DNA from: Pseudogymnoascus destructans
Taxonomy: Eukaryota > Ascomycota > Leotiomycetes > Thelebolales > Thelebolaceae
Assembly (NCBI RefSeq): GCF_001641265.1
Contig: NW_020167531.1
Location: forward strand, 806,001-870,000
Length of the DNA: 64,000 nucleotides
Direction of reading: 5' to 3'
Numbering within the stretch: the first letter of the stretch is position 1; each line of letters starts with the position of its first letter. The translations under genes and the position numbers were made by a program. Positions 1 to 11,208 of the stretch are shown here, one piece after another. Below the pieces are notes generated by a model. That model had not been told where the DNA came from, did no database searches, and worked only from the letters and a program-made list of their open reading frames with translations.

Positions 1-1210
1 TTCAGCTCTGTGCTAGATCGAAGTTGGACGTTCTAGCGTGTCGTAACCTGGATGATGAATCTAGATTTAGCAGCTTAAGCCCCTCCGTTTGTCTATATTA
101 CCATCACTAACCCCACTATCGAGGCACTCTTCCAGGGCTTACTCTATAACCTATATCTCTACGTCTGTCCCAGCCTGCAGCACGCTCTACGTCGATTCTT
201 TCCCGCTTGCGCCTCCCACTGATCGTACCCTCGACGCGTCGGCCCAGTACCTGCAGCTCTATCTTGAGCTACTTCTGACGAACAGCCTTGCTTTGCCGAG
301 GGGGTTGGGATTGTAGCTGTTTCGGCTGGTGGGGTTAAGGATTGCCGATATAGAGGTGAATTTTGAATGTGAACGAAGTCTGATCATCGGATAGATCTGC
401 TGCCAATACTGCCAGGACATTGTATCTTCCTCGATGACTTCGCTACTTCCGAGGTAGCAACGTTAAAACCCGAAGGGATACCAGGCATTACAACCACAAA
501 TGCAAAGCTTGGTAAGTTTTTGGATGAAGCAGAGGGAGTCCAACGAGTAAGACAACCAGCATTGGGGGAGAAAAGAATCGGAAAGAAAATGGCAAACCAA
601 GAAAAGGAAGCGTCGTTCTACTCCTACAGAACAACTCTCTTCTGACAGGGAGAGGGAGTTTCGCAACGCAGAAAGTAAGATGGAAGGGCGCGCAGTGGTC
701 GAGGACGGGGATTTTGAACATCAGACAAGAGACGGCATAGACATACCCAAAAGGAGACGGAGTGGCAGGATGAGGTAGATACCAAGTTAATAAAATGCAA
801 TACAATACTAAAACTGCTCTTTGACCGTGTGCATGATTCGATGTGATAGCTGCTCTACCCTACTCTGCAAGCCCTCTGGCTGGAAGCGATGCACTTCTCC
901 TCCTCCAGGTCTAAAAGTCTGTCATCAATATCTTAAGCCATTTATATATTTTCTTCCAGAGTGTTTGGTTCGTCCCTAAATTAGTTAACTAGGTCTCGAC
1001 TAGTATCTAGCTTGACGTTTTTTAAACTTACAGTTTGTCCCAGGGGTACTCGATAGCACCACTCAAATGCCATTTTTTTAGCCGTTGATTCAATTGATCA
1101 TAACTATACCAAAGCTACCGTTAATTTACACGACTTAATGCAAATATCCAAATGGCCTACCTTGGTTCAAATTCCCCTTTCTCAAAAGTATTCCTAAGAA
1201 TATACTTTAT
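1..1210. other. No supported gene
   Basis: Short open frames on both strands show no recognisable domain, splice structure or start context. The 480-780 stretch is A-rich on the + strand and could be old coding debris, but no family can be named. Confidence 0.5.
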
Positions 1211-1420
1211 ATAGGTGCGGTAATCAGACTCAGATAGAAGTTCTTGAATCTTGTCACATTGACTCTCCTATTGTTCTGGGGAAATACGCAAAAGGCTACA
1301 CTGCTGAGCCTTTTGCGTAAGGCTACACTACTGAGCCTTTTGCGTATTTCCCCAGAACAATAGGAGAGTCAATGTGACAAGATTCAAGAACTTCTATCTG
1401 AGTCTGATTACCGCACCTAT
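1211..1420. repeat. Large near-perfect palindrome, 87-bp arms
   Basis: Positions 1211-1297 are the reverse complement of 1334-1420, starting ataggtgcgg and ending ccgcacctat. The 36-bp centre together with the arm tips contains two tandem copies of a roughly 26-bp unit (ggctacact..ctgagccttttgcgta). No coding frame or transposase is linked to it. It could form a long hairpin. Confidence 0.9.
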
Positions 1421-1680
1421 CTTAGGCAACATGAAAAGTAATCGAAATATATCTGTTTTCATATATGCTGGCGCCATGGCGATTCGCATCGCAAGAGCTG
1501 GTCGCTTTGACTTGAGGTATTAATTTCTGTGGCAACTATACATGAATTTACCCCGCACTACCACCATATAGCTGATAACGATCTCCCGCTTGGTTATGAG
1601 GGACGGACGTTATTGGAGTTGTCAAATTAATTAACGGATGCACAGCTGTGAAATGAACATTGAGCCCACTGAAGCTGGAT

Positions 1681-1896
1681 TGTTGTTAGCCAATCGCATA
1701 TTAACACATATCATGGTTGGGCCTCGTGTGCTCACATCCCCTCGCACTACTTTTGGCATACGCCATTTTTCTCGTTTTCGTGCTATGTAAAAGCGACTCC
1801 CCTTGGTGTCCGTCAGACATGCATGAGGTGGGCAGTGCAAGCAGGGTTCTGCCCCTCCTCGGCGTTAGGGGCTGGGCCTTTTGTTTTGGCCCCTCC
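1681..1896 (-). repeat. Inverted copy of the tRNA-Gly 5' flank
   Basis: Read on the - strand, this stretch matches 13824-14034, the sequence immediately upstream of the tRNA-Gly gene. Shared blocks include gaggggccaaaaca, gacggacaccaaggggag and gcgattggct. Similarity stops where the tRNA would begin; the following bases (gcttcagtggg) only weakly resemble a tRNA start, so no functional tRNA is called here. Confidence 0.7.
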
Positions 1897-2139
1897 TTTG
1901 GCCCTCCTTCGCTTTGCTCAGCCAAGCCAAAGAGGAGCCAGAACAGGGACCCGTATCCAATGCGGGGTAATCGTTGGTTCTCAAACCACCGCCTGGAGGC
2001 GGTTGGCGAAAGCGAACTGGGACGCGAAAGCGATTGTGGGACACTTCGGGAGCGGACTCGCGACGCGACACGACCGACCATGAACACGACTGACAACGTA
2101 ACAATGCTGTAAATATATATAAGTTATAGAATTAAATAA

Positions 2140-3898
2140 TTAAAAAAGATTTGGATCAATATTGTCAGGCAGTGATTGATCATCACAGCCACCGTCACTT
2201 GCATCGTGAATCATGTCGTAGTCCAAGCCTGCAAAGTTCACGTACCCACTCTCCTCGATGGCTAACAGTCGGTCCGCCTCCTCCTCCTCCTCACGTTTCT
2301 TCTGTGTAACGTCCGGGTCAATGATTTCTGTACGTAAGCCAATTGGTGGCTCCGTGTCTGGGTTACTTTTTTGAAATTCATGTAGGTCCTTTTTCCGTGT
2401 ACGTTCTGCCTTCCGTGCATCGATGCCAGCACGGAGCTGCATCTTACGCTCAACGTTCACCATGCGTGTTCTCTCTCTTTTCTCCCGTGCTTCTTCTAAA
2501 AGTTGCTCCTTTACCTTCTTCTCATAAATCCTTTGCCGTGCATGTTCAACTGTAATAGCACCGCCTTTTTGAATAGATTTCCGACTTCTAACCTTCCGCT
2601 GTCGTTGCTCAGTCATAATAGTAGTAATTTGTACAAGCTCTGACTGGAACAGCTCAGCCTCTGTTAACTGAGTTTGGATTTCAGTATAAGAAGATGCCCA
2701 CTTTTGCCGTGACGGTGAACTAAGGATCTTATCAAATGTTTGACTCCATGTTGAAAGATCATAACTTGCTTGAAATGCGCGTTGTGGTGTTTCTAAAACT
2801 TCTGGTTTTGCATATATAGCAACCTTCTCTTGAATCTTTTCATAGTTAGGTGGCCAAATACCTGCATCTCTAAAAGACTTGATACAGTTACCCTTTGTAA
2901 ATGTCTGCTTACGGATAGTAGACAAGTCTCTAAAGAAAGATATAACATTATAATCTGTATCAAAATTCCGGATTGCTTGTTGAATTGCACGTCGGTGCCA
3001 ATGTTTATATTGTGCAAACACAGTAACATCTAGCGGTTGTAGAATATGCGTAAGATGAGACGGAAACACATGTAAGTGTATATTGTGTTGATGTGCAAGT
3101 ATTATAAACTCTGGAACTTCATGTGAGACATGAGAGTCCATTATTAACAATTTCGTTCTTATAGACGGTGTATGTTGAATAAAATGCTGTAGATATTCCA
3201 TTGCAAGCTCAGAGTTTGTATATCCGGAATCGGATACTGCAACTTTCTCATCACCGTGTAGATTGTCATGGTACCAACTTTCCATGTGTAATTTTCCTTG
3301 TATAATAAGGAACGGTGGAAGTGCAATGCCAGCAGCTGAAATTGTCTCTATAACTGTAAGACTTTGTCTGTTCTCTGGAGCTTGTATATAAAGCTATAAA
3401 TATTAGAATAATATAAAGTAAGATAAGTAGAAACAACTTACCTCCTTTACTGCAGATGGTACCAACACATGTTCACCGGTGCTCATTCCTACACGGAATC
3501 CAACTTCATCAAAGTTGTAGATATCACCTGCAGTAATATCTAGTTGATTACACACATCTTTAAATTCATAAAACCATTCTTTAATAGCTGATACTTCATG
3601 AGATGCAACCCGTGCTGCTTCAATTGGCCGGGTTTTTATTGTATGGAAGTTGTGTTGTTGTGTCTTAATCCATGTCTGGAACCACCGTTGTGATGGTGGT
3701 GCACGTGTTGGAGTTTCTGCTGCACGTAGTTGGCAGATGGCACTGAACACCATAGGCTTAGTTGCACCGTACCCATTTTCGTACGAGCGTTGGATGTATC
3801 TTTGTATAGCTGTAACTTGTACATCAGACAGTACTCTGTTCTGGCCTCCGCGTGGCACAGCGGTGCGTTGTGGTGATGCGCGTCGTTGTCGTAGTCGT
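2140..3898 (-). pseudogene. Pogo/Tigger-like transposase, 5'-truncated
   Basis: This is a DDE transposase of the pogo group (Tc1/mariner superfamily), which cuts and pastes its own element in the nucleus. Two exons are visible on the - strand: 3898-3442 and 3393-2140, joined across a 48-bp intron (3394-3441, GTAAGT...TTTATAG). Exon 1 has a CENP-B-type helix-turn-helix region and the first catalytic Asp (YNFDEVGFRVG). Exon 2 has the second (LLIMDSHVSH) and third (HILQPLDVTVF). The tail is rich in charged residues. The N-terminus is lost because the frame runs straight into the hAT terminal repeat at 3899. Terminal repeats of this element were not identified. It differs from the Fot1-like families at 15-30 kb. 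Confidence 0.8.
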
Positions 3899-4060
3899 AG
3901 GCTGCGCACTGGGTACTCACGAGTCGAGTAGTAGAATTTTTACTCACCCAGCTGAGTTACTCACTCATGTCCCGAGTATTGTTGAATGAGGATTACTCAC
4001 TTGCTGAGTACCTAGTATGGGTCTTGGCAACTCAGTTATATCACGTGTTTGATTAGCCAT
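3899..4060. repeat. hAT terminal inverted repeat and subterminal repeats (left copy)
   Basis: The end AGGCTGCGCACT is followed by many short ACTCA/GAGTA units, ending near a CACGTG-like tcacgtg. The same layout, reversed, occupies 13540-13695. Subterminal short repeats are typical binding sites of hAT transposases. Confidence 0.8.
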
Positions 4061-4189
4061 TACTTATGTTAAAAACGGGGTGCGACTTCATTGATCAAGA
4101 CGCCATAACTCCAACTCCATTCCCATATTGTTGATGTCCTATTCCACACTATAACCTTTGGACTTTAGGTACCAGGTTACCAGATGGTT

Positions 4190-4812
4190 GCCAGAACTCA
4201 TCTGACCTTCATTCCTGGGTGAGAGACATTTCCATCGATTAAGCCCACAGCTTAAACATCATATCCTGCAAACGCCGAACCAATATCATACCCTTTGCCT
4301 GAATTGTCACTCTCTTCGCATGAATAGCGAGGAGGTTTGTCACTATAACTGTTAGTATGTCCCTGTCACTATGTTTAAACATCATACTCTCAAATTCTCG
4401 AATGAGGAAGCATTCAGCAGCTTCCTAAAGAGCTAGGATAGCAGATTGCTGGAAGCGAAGATTGGACTTGAAGTCTTCTGTGATTTCCCTAACAAGACGC
4501 TGGAATGGGAGCTAGTATCAAGTTGCTGTCTTCTGATATCGCGGAGAGCCTTGGTGCCTATATGTTTATTAGAGAGTTCTGGTAATCCTCTGGTAATCCT
4601 CTGGTAATCCTCTTACTAGACTTTGTGCAGCGCGTGGCCTTCTGAGCATGATTGTTGCTAGCTTGAGATGAGCAAACTGGAGCTTTTCTTGCTGTGCCCA
4701 CAGCCTTTTCCTGTCCCTTTCCGCCAAGCCCAGAGCCAGCCCGTAATCCAAGTGGCATCCTTGGTGCTATGCCGCCAGTTGATCTCCTAGCAGTTTGCTT
4801 GGTACGAGTCAT
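4190..4812 (-). pseudogene. Histone H3-like pseudogene in the left hAT copy
   Basis: The first 60 or so codons read like an H3 tail (MTRTKQTARRSTGG, then APRMPLG), parallel to the intact gene at 12754. Downstream, intron 1 is kept and holds three 11-bp GGATTACCAGA units where the intact copy has two. The core exon has lost roughly 20 bp around 4515, interrupting the LSFQRL region, and gained an in-frame stop near 4430; the 3' end has a further deletion. It already carries R at the position of Lys9 and I at Lys14, so these losses predate the split of the two copies. Not expected to make a histone. Confidence 0.8.
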
Positions 4813-5212
4813 TTGCTAATATCAAGGTGAGTTAGTAAAGTAAACACAAGATAAAGAAGTAGATCAAAAGATATGTGTACTTACAGTGAGTTTGTAGAAA
4901 GAATATTGCAGAAGAAGAGTATAGTAAAGAGGTAGAGGTTGAAAGGTATGTGTTTTATATGAAGGTGCGCATTGTGGTGTTGTTTTTGGAACAGTAATTC
5001 TTTGTAGGTGAATATTCCTTCACAAATATTTTTGTTTGCAACTTTAAAATAACCATGAACCTTAGAACCACCTTCCTTGGTTACTCTCCGATCTACACAT
5101 TCTTCTTCCCTTTTGAGCCTTTACCTCTTCTCTAGGACTTCAACTAAGTTTATTATCTTGATTCTATAGCCAGAACTTCTGGAGATCTCTGCTAATCACG
5201 TGTTTAGTTAGT
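4813..5212. promoter_or_regulatory. Divergent promoter relic of the left hAT copy
   Basis: This interval separates the H3 pseudogene from the acidic-protein pseudogene and matches 12360-12753 in reverse. It keeps the remains of the 5'-UTR introns and the cttctgg...ctgctaatcacgtg stretch before the ATG at 5213. No other gene is visible. Confidence 0.5.
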
Positions 5213-6703
5213 ATGGCGAAACTCAAGGCACATGAAGAACTCTCCACTAATGCGAATACTATCAAAGCTCGCAACTGCGTCTCCAACCTTACTGAAGATG
5301 AGAAGGCTGTTCACTTAGCACTCAAGGCTGACCATGCTGATCTGAGCTACTACTTAAAGAAGTTATATAAGTCTGCAAAGTGTAAGGATGCCTCCTTACC
5401 TAGATACTCGAAGAACCCGCCTCAGAGCTGTTACGGTCACCACAAGCATGAAATCCGACTCGGTGTGGTTTCGGACCAGTAGAGGAGGACATAGCGAGTT
5501 ACACTATAGTGGGGGACGGTAAGGGTGTAGGGTTCAGGGTCGATGCGGACCTGTTGCGGTGGAAGGTTCAGGGCTAGGGTTGGGATAACCGAGTCGGGCC
5601 CGTTTCGGGTACTTAAGGAAACAAACTTAACGGGGTTCCCCCTTCATCTTTTTTGTATCCTTCGTAGTAGACCTATAGGATAGCATCCTTTTAGCCTCCA
5701 ACTCGCACTCTCATATGCTATTACTGTGAGCTGGGTGCCCTGTGTCATTACACAAAGTATATCGCTGCCTCTACTGAAGACAAGACACGTCTACAGAATG
5801 AATTGAAGGTTGAGCGTATTTGTGTTCGGTAAGTCCCTTCTGGTAATCTCTGGTAGCCTCAATCTAACTATAAACAGGACTGAGAAGGGTACCCATGCAT
5901 CTTGCATTGCGAATCAGAAAGTCAAGAATATTAGCGCCTCTTCTTCTCCACAAGCCCCACCATCTACTCCGCCCAAACAACTTCTGTCTGAGCTTGCTGC
6001 ATTTGAGGGTATCTCAAGTATTCCAATCGATGACAATCATAACAGCGAATGGGAGGATACTGAGGTTGAAGACGATTTGGAGTTGGAGCTTATGTTACAG
6101 CGCGAGATATTTTAAATGACGAGGCTGTTCTACCAGATGAGCTTTCCGATGAAGAGATCACTAGCACCCAGGCTCTCTTAACTCAAGCGCACATTGATGT
6201 ATGCTACCTCATAATCTGGTAATCTTCTGGTGATACTAATAGTTGATAGGCCCATGAAGAGTCCAATTTCCGCAAGTGGCAACATTTCTGGGATAGCTGT
6301 ATCCACTCATATACGAGAAAGGCTGGAAAGCTGAGAAAGAAGCCTGAGCGTCTCTTTGAGTATATGCCATGGATTGATGTAGAGGAAGGGTACGTCTCTG
6401 ATCATCCTAGCAATCTTCTGGCAATACTAATTGTTTATTATAGCACTTTTCACGAGGTTATCCCACCACATAAATATTTCTGTTTGTACGAGCAGGCAGT
6501 TTGGAAAGTGGGCCTAATTACCAGGACCTGTGCAGTGGTACCCAAAGTCTTACAATCTTGTCGACAATGGATGGTTGCAAATATCCACTCATAGTTCTAG
6601 CTTCAAAGAGGCGTTCTTACTTGTCTACTCTAAGAAGTTTGATAAGGAAAAGTGGGCTAAGGTATCAGCTGCACAGGATATGTTGTTCCTGGAGCTAGAG
6701 TAG
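5213..6703 (+). pseudogene. Unknown acidic hAT accessory protein, broken copy
   Basis: This is the counterpart of the intact gene at 11209-12359. It starts MAKLKAHEELSTNANT and keeps the same intron positions, with donors near 5831, 6200 and 6391. It is broken three ways: a solo LTR at 5381-5752 interrupts exon 1 after YKSAK, a small deletion near 6108 shifts the frame just after the acidic tract, and about 18 bp are missing near 6500. The final codons and stop (LELE, TAG at 6701) remain. Confidence 0.8.
5381..5752 (+). mobile_element. Solo LTR, 372 bp, target duplication CAAAG
   Basis: It begins TGTAAGGATG and ends GTCATTACA. CAAAG occurs at 5376-5380 and 5753-5757, and the intact hAT copy has the empty site (tctgcaaagtatatcg). 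It belongs to the same family as the element at 6919-7166 (opposite orientation). Confidence 0.92.
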
Positions 6704-6836
6704 AGGAGAACTTGAGTTGCTAAAGTTATAGTGCTGGAGTACCTTTCGCGTTGGAAAACCAGGTATTTAAGTACTTCATCGTAGCCAGACTTCTGGTAAC
6801 CTTCTGATAATCGAGCAATTTGCCAAATGCCATCTC

Positions 6837-7789
6837 AATACTCAGAGTTGTTTGATTCTGACAGTATTCTCAGACTCTTTTCCGTCTTCTCAACGACTAT
6901 CCTCATTAAATTAAGTCTGTAAGGACACAGGGCACCCAGCTCACAGTAATAGCATATGAGAGTGCGAGTCAGAGGCTAAACGGATGCTATCCTATAGGTC
7001 TACTACGAAGGATACAAAAAAGATGAAGAGAGGAACCCCCGTTGGGTCAATCTCCTTAAGTACCCGAAACGGGTCCGACTCAGCTAACCTGCCTTAACTC
7101 TTATCATGTGACCGTAACCTGCCCGACTCAGATCCTTTCCATCACTGAGGGACAGGCATCCTTACAAAGTCCCTGCAGGCCTTGAATATATTGGCAAGTT
7201 AAACCAATTCGTCAAATGGACTAAGGATACACACGATATATTCATTGAGTGGTGGAAGCTATCACGATGGTATGAACAACACTCAGATCATACTACAAAA
7301 CTCCTTATGAAGATTGCATGGGATTCAACCAACTGGAGTTCTCAATACTGGAGAAGTTATCACCAAGGAGCAGACCGGCTTTCTGGAGAACCATGTGTTA
7401 TTTGTACTTATTGTTCGAAGGCCCTTACGCATCCTACAATCAAGTCTGCTGGCCCAAAGTCTATGGCAACACATCTTGCATCAGACATTTGCAAAAAGAA
7501 GTCACAGATGGGAAGGATAGTCTCTATCAAATGCGAATCAATCAAATGCAACCTCAACAAGTAAGGATTACCAGATTATTACCAGAATTATGTAGGTTAA
7601 TACCTATAATAAGATCATATTCTCACACAAGAGACATTTTATGAACAAGTTCTATACACAGTTATCTTGACTCATAGCTCGTTCCGCTCAGTCGAGGATC
7701 CTCATCAAGACCCTATAAATACTTTAGGTATTAGTAGGTCTGGCCGGCCTCATCAAGCAAGGTGGAGGGATGTTCTTAAGCATATATAA
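6837..7789 (+). pseudogene. hAT transposase remnant, internally deleted
   Basis: It starts MPSQYSELFDSDS like the intact transposase at 11089, then is frameshifted and interrupted by the solo LTR at 6919-7166. The BED-like zinc-finger region (EPCVICTYCSKALTHP, 7384-7440) and intron 1 with its TTACCAG repeats remain. After SFRSVEDP the sequence jumps near 7700 to the last codons of the gene (QDPINTLGISRSGRPHQARW), removing the catalytic and dimerisation parts. Such internally deleted copies are common non-autonomous hAT derivatives. Confidence 0.85.
6919..7166 (-). mobile_element. Solo LTR, 248 bp, target duplication AAGTC
   Basis: It begins TGTAAGGACACAGGG and ends GCATCCTTACA, reverse-oriented relative to the LTR at 5381. 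AAGTC flanks both sides (6914-6918, 7167-7171). It is shorter than its relative, with different internal sequence in the middle. Confidence 0.9.
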
Positions 7790-7974
7790 TAGATAATAGC
7801 GTTCTAATAATCTTCTGATAATCATGGTACTTAGATAGAGGAATATACATGATTCGTTCTCACAGCTTACTAGAGATGGCGAGAGTGATGCTAATAGATG
7901 TAATACTTTAACTTAACCATAAAACAGTATTAATCGTATGAGGGACTGTTCACATGATGCATAAATCTTACACG

Positions 7975-8118
7975 TGATAGCCGAGTACTCACCGGGTTTT
8001 TACAGAGTAACTGAGTATTGACCTCACTCACCGAGTCGAGTAAAAGGTTCAGCTACTCACCCAGCTGAGTAACCCACTGAGCGAGTGAGCCGAGTATTGA
8101 GCGAGTAGTGCGCAGCCT
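7975..8118. repeat. hAT terminal and subterminal repeats at the junction of the two copies
   Basis: A cluster of GAGTA/ACTCA units ends with AGTGCGCAGCCT at 8107-8118. The transposase stop codon of the right copy lies only about 15 bp further on, whereas the left copy has about 330 bp between its transposase stop and the end. The right copy therefore lost its own terminus here. Confidence 0.75.
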
Positions 8119-8133
8119 AATCAGAACACTATA

Positions 8134-11089
8134 TTATATATGCTCAAGAACATCTTTCCACCTTGCTTGATGAGGCCGGCCAGACCTACTAATACCTAAA
8201 GTATTTATAGGGTCTTGACGAGTAGCTTGAAAGATATCAAGTAGATCTCTTCCAGTCTTCCGAGGGCGTTGGATAGGCGTTGGTGGCGAGGACGGCATAT
8301 CCTTATCTTCATCGTCATGAATAGTTGGAAGTATAGGCTCCTCATTATTACCATCTTCTCTTATATCTTCATTATCTGGGATATCATCATCTGGGATGTC
8401 GTATAAGGTCTCGTTAAGACGGTCAGCCCTATCTCTTTCTTCACCTTGTTGGTAGCGCATTTGTCGTTCTTCATGTGCAGCTTGTGATAAGTCTTGCTGT
8501 TGCTGTGGCCGCTGAGGATTAAACGGAGGATATTGTACCTTTGAATATGTCTCTCGGATATGTGTATTTGATCGTGGTTCTTCTTCATCGCTGATATATT
8601 GTAACTCGATAGAATTGCACATCCGTTGTCGTTGTGCCTCATACTCTTCTTCGACTTGCTCCTCAGTCATATCAACGACGTCCATCATATCTGCAAGCTT
8701 GTCACGATGACCTTGACGATTCTTGTATTGTCGAGAGTAATATATAAGCATAATACTCTTAATCGTCTCAGGATTAAGTTGACCACGTCGGTGGCCACAT
8801 ACGTCCCTTGCGGCACTAAAGACTCGCTCAACTCCAGACTCAGCAGCAGGAATACAAAGTATATCACGAGCCATTGCTGATAGACCAGGAAATTGCTCTT
8901 CCTTTTGTTGCCAAAATAGCAATATCTTTGTGTAGATATGTGCTATACAAGTTAGAATAAGATTATCAGAAGATTACCAGAAACTTACGAGCATCAAGAT
9001 AGAGATCAGCCTCATTCACATATTCCTCTCGCTGGCCCCGAGTCCCATTTAATGTCTGACTTTGCTGCAATACTAAGGCTAATGGATCCATATCTGCATC
9101 TCGTAATCCTGATTGACTCGCAACTCGCACTGTAGAGTACTGCTCTTTATAAAGAGTCCTAAACTGTTGTTCAAACTCTGTCTCCCAATTTCGTATTGAA
9201 AAGTCAAGCTTGCAAACCTTTTTGTTAAAGTGTGAGAGCTTCACACTAGGATTTAAGATACTAGCAAATGCGAAGATAGATCCAGTATTTGTGTATAGCT
9301 TGTTATAATACTTCCTAATCTTCTTCTCTGCAGCATCGATTGCTAAAGTCATCTTTGCTGCCCATGGATATGTCTTATGCCGTAGCCGGTGCCAAGTTCC
9401 TTCAAGCGTTGATAAGAGTTTTTGATATACTCCAAGTGTATAGCAGACAGTAGGTCCGGCTGACGATCCAATGTTTGTTGTAAAGAAGTTGAATGGCCTT
9501 GTAAGATCAATGATGTATTCGATGTGCTTCCATTCTAGCTCGCTAAGTCTGAACATGTGAGCACCATGATCGCCTCGAGTATATTGATTGATTGTTGACT
9601 TGAGTTGCTGTGCTCGCAGAAGCATATGGCATGTCGAATCCCATCGAGTTGATACATCTTGAATAAGTCGAAGAAGCCTCTGAGATGATTGACCCCGGTT
9701 CATGTTTGCCTTTTGCAAAGTCATAAACCTGTTCCTTCGAGTTTGACTTGAATTAACAAAGATAGTGAGCTTCCGGAGCTATGAGATATTAGAAAAGACT
9801 ACCAGAAGTTTACCAGAACTAACAAGAGAATATATACCTTTCCAAGTGTAAATCCAATACCCTTGTCCTTCTGCAACTTTGCAAGGCCCTCCATCTGATT
9901 CTCTTCTTCCCAGTTCATTAAGATCTCTTGATTTGTTGGCGTAATCCGGATTCGACCAAGGAGAGCACTAAGGGCAAGTTGAATAACGTGAGCTAGGCAG
10001 GGTATGTGTTGTACTTTTCCTCCAATGAAATGCTCGTTGTCTGCAATACTATCAAGCATTATTTCCACATCTCTCATCATTGAAGTGTTGTTTGACGCAT
10101 TATCAGTCGTAATGGATATAATTCGTCCTTCTAAATGCTGCCTTGTGATAACTTTTTCAAGTATTCCACATAACTCAGCACCAGTATGCTCTGTATATAT
10201 AGGTTCAAACCCAATCAAGACCTCTTGCATTTTCCAATGACGGTCGATAAATGATGCAATAACACCCATAAATGAAAGTCGAGTAACACTTGACCAACAG
10301 TCGAGCGATAATGCAATCTTTGAACCAGGAACAACATCTTGTAGCATCTCTTCTTCGATTTGTGTGAGCTTTGTTGTTAAGAGGTTTCGAATAGTTGTTG
10401 CTGAGGGTAGTGGATAGTGAGGATTCTGTAAGATAGCAAGCCTTTTCCATTCAGGATCCTCGACTGAGCGGAACGAGCTATGAGTTGAGATAACTGTGTA
10501 TAGAACTTGTTCGTAAAATGCCTCTTGTGTGAGAATATGATCCTATTATAGATATTAGCCTATATAATTCTGGTAATAATCTGGTAATCCTTACCTGTTG
10601 AGGTCGCATCTGATTGATTCGCATTTGATAGAGACTATCCTTACCCATCCGTGACTTCTTTTTGCAAATGTCTGATGCAAGATGTGTTGCCATAGACTTT
10701 GGGCCAGCAGACTTGATTGCAGGATGCGTAAGGGCCTTCGAACAATAGGTACAAATGACACATGGTTCTCCAGAAAGCCGGTCTGCTCCTTGGTGATAAA
10801 TTCTCCAGTATTGAGAACTCCAGTTGGTTGAATCCCATGCAATCTTCATAAGGAGTTTTGTAGTATGATCTGAGTGTTGTTCATACCATCGTGATAGCTT
10901 CCACCACTCAATGAATACATCGTGTGTATCCTTAGTCCATTTGATGAATTGGTTTAATTTGCCAGTATATTCGAGGCCCGCAGGGATTTGATTTAATGAA
11001 GGTAGTCGTTGAGAAGAGGGAAGAGAGTCTGAGAATATATTAGAAATAGGATTGTCAGAGTCAAACAACTCTGAATATTGCGATGACAT
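8134..11089 (-). CDS. hAT family transposase, 932 aa, intact
   Basis: This nuclear cut-and-paste transposase moves the hAT element. Four exons splice in frame: 11089-10595, 10542-9838, 9778-8989 and 8942-8134, separated by introns of 46-59 bp with GT..AG ends. Exon 1 holds a BED-type zinc-finger region (CVICTYCSKALTHP, then HLASDICKKK, about aa 105-140). Exon 2 begins the RNase H-like fold (KIALSLDCWSS, ITTDNASNNTSM, HIPCLAHVIQLAL). Exon 3 has VSTRWDSTCHMLLRAQ, typical of hAT. Exon 4 has the C-terminal dimerisation motif (AAESGVERVFSAARDVCGHRR, about aa 690). A low-complexity Gln/acidic tail follows. No stop or frameshift was found, so the protein could be functional, but its element has lost one terminus. 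Confidence 0.92.
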
Positions 11090-11208
11090 TTGGCAAGTAG
11101 CAAATTGTTTGATTATCAGAAGATTACCAGAAGTCTGGCTACGATGAAATACTTAAATCTCTATAGCCCCTATTCGCGTCGGAAAATCAAATACTCCATT
11201 TCTCTCCT

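Larger units (their letters stand above)
3899..8118. mobile_element. hAT element carrying a histone H3 relic, left copy (degenerate, internally deleted)
   Basis: The ends are AGGCTGCGCACT at 3899-3910 and its reverse complement at 8107-8118. Order within: H3 pseudogene (-), unknown acidic-protein pseudogene (+), transposase remnant (+). This is the reverse of the order in the neighbouring copy at 8119-13695. About 2.1 kb of transposase is deleted near 7700. Two solo LTRs with 5-bp target duplications lie inside. No matching 8-bp target duplication was found at the outer ends, so the junctions appear rearranged. Confidence 0.85.

Noticed and set aside
1717..2112. 131-aa frames on both strands at 1.7-2.1 kb
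   Set aside because: They overlap the duplicated tRNA flank and GC-rich low-complexity DNA; no domain or splice evidence.
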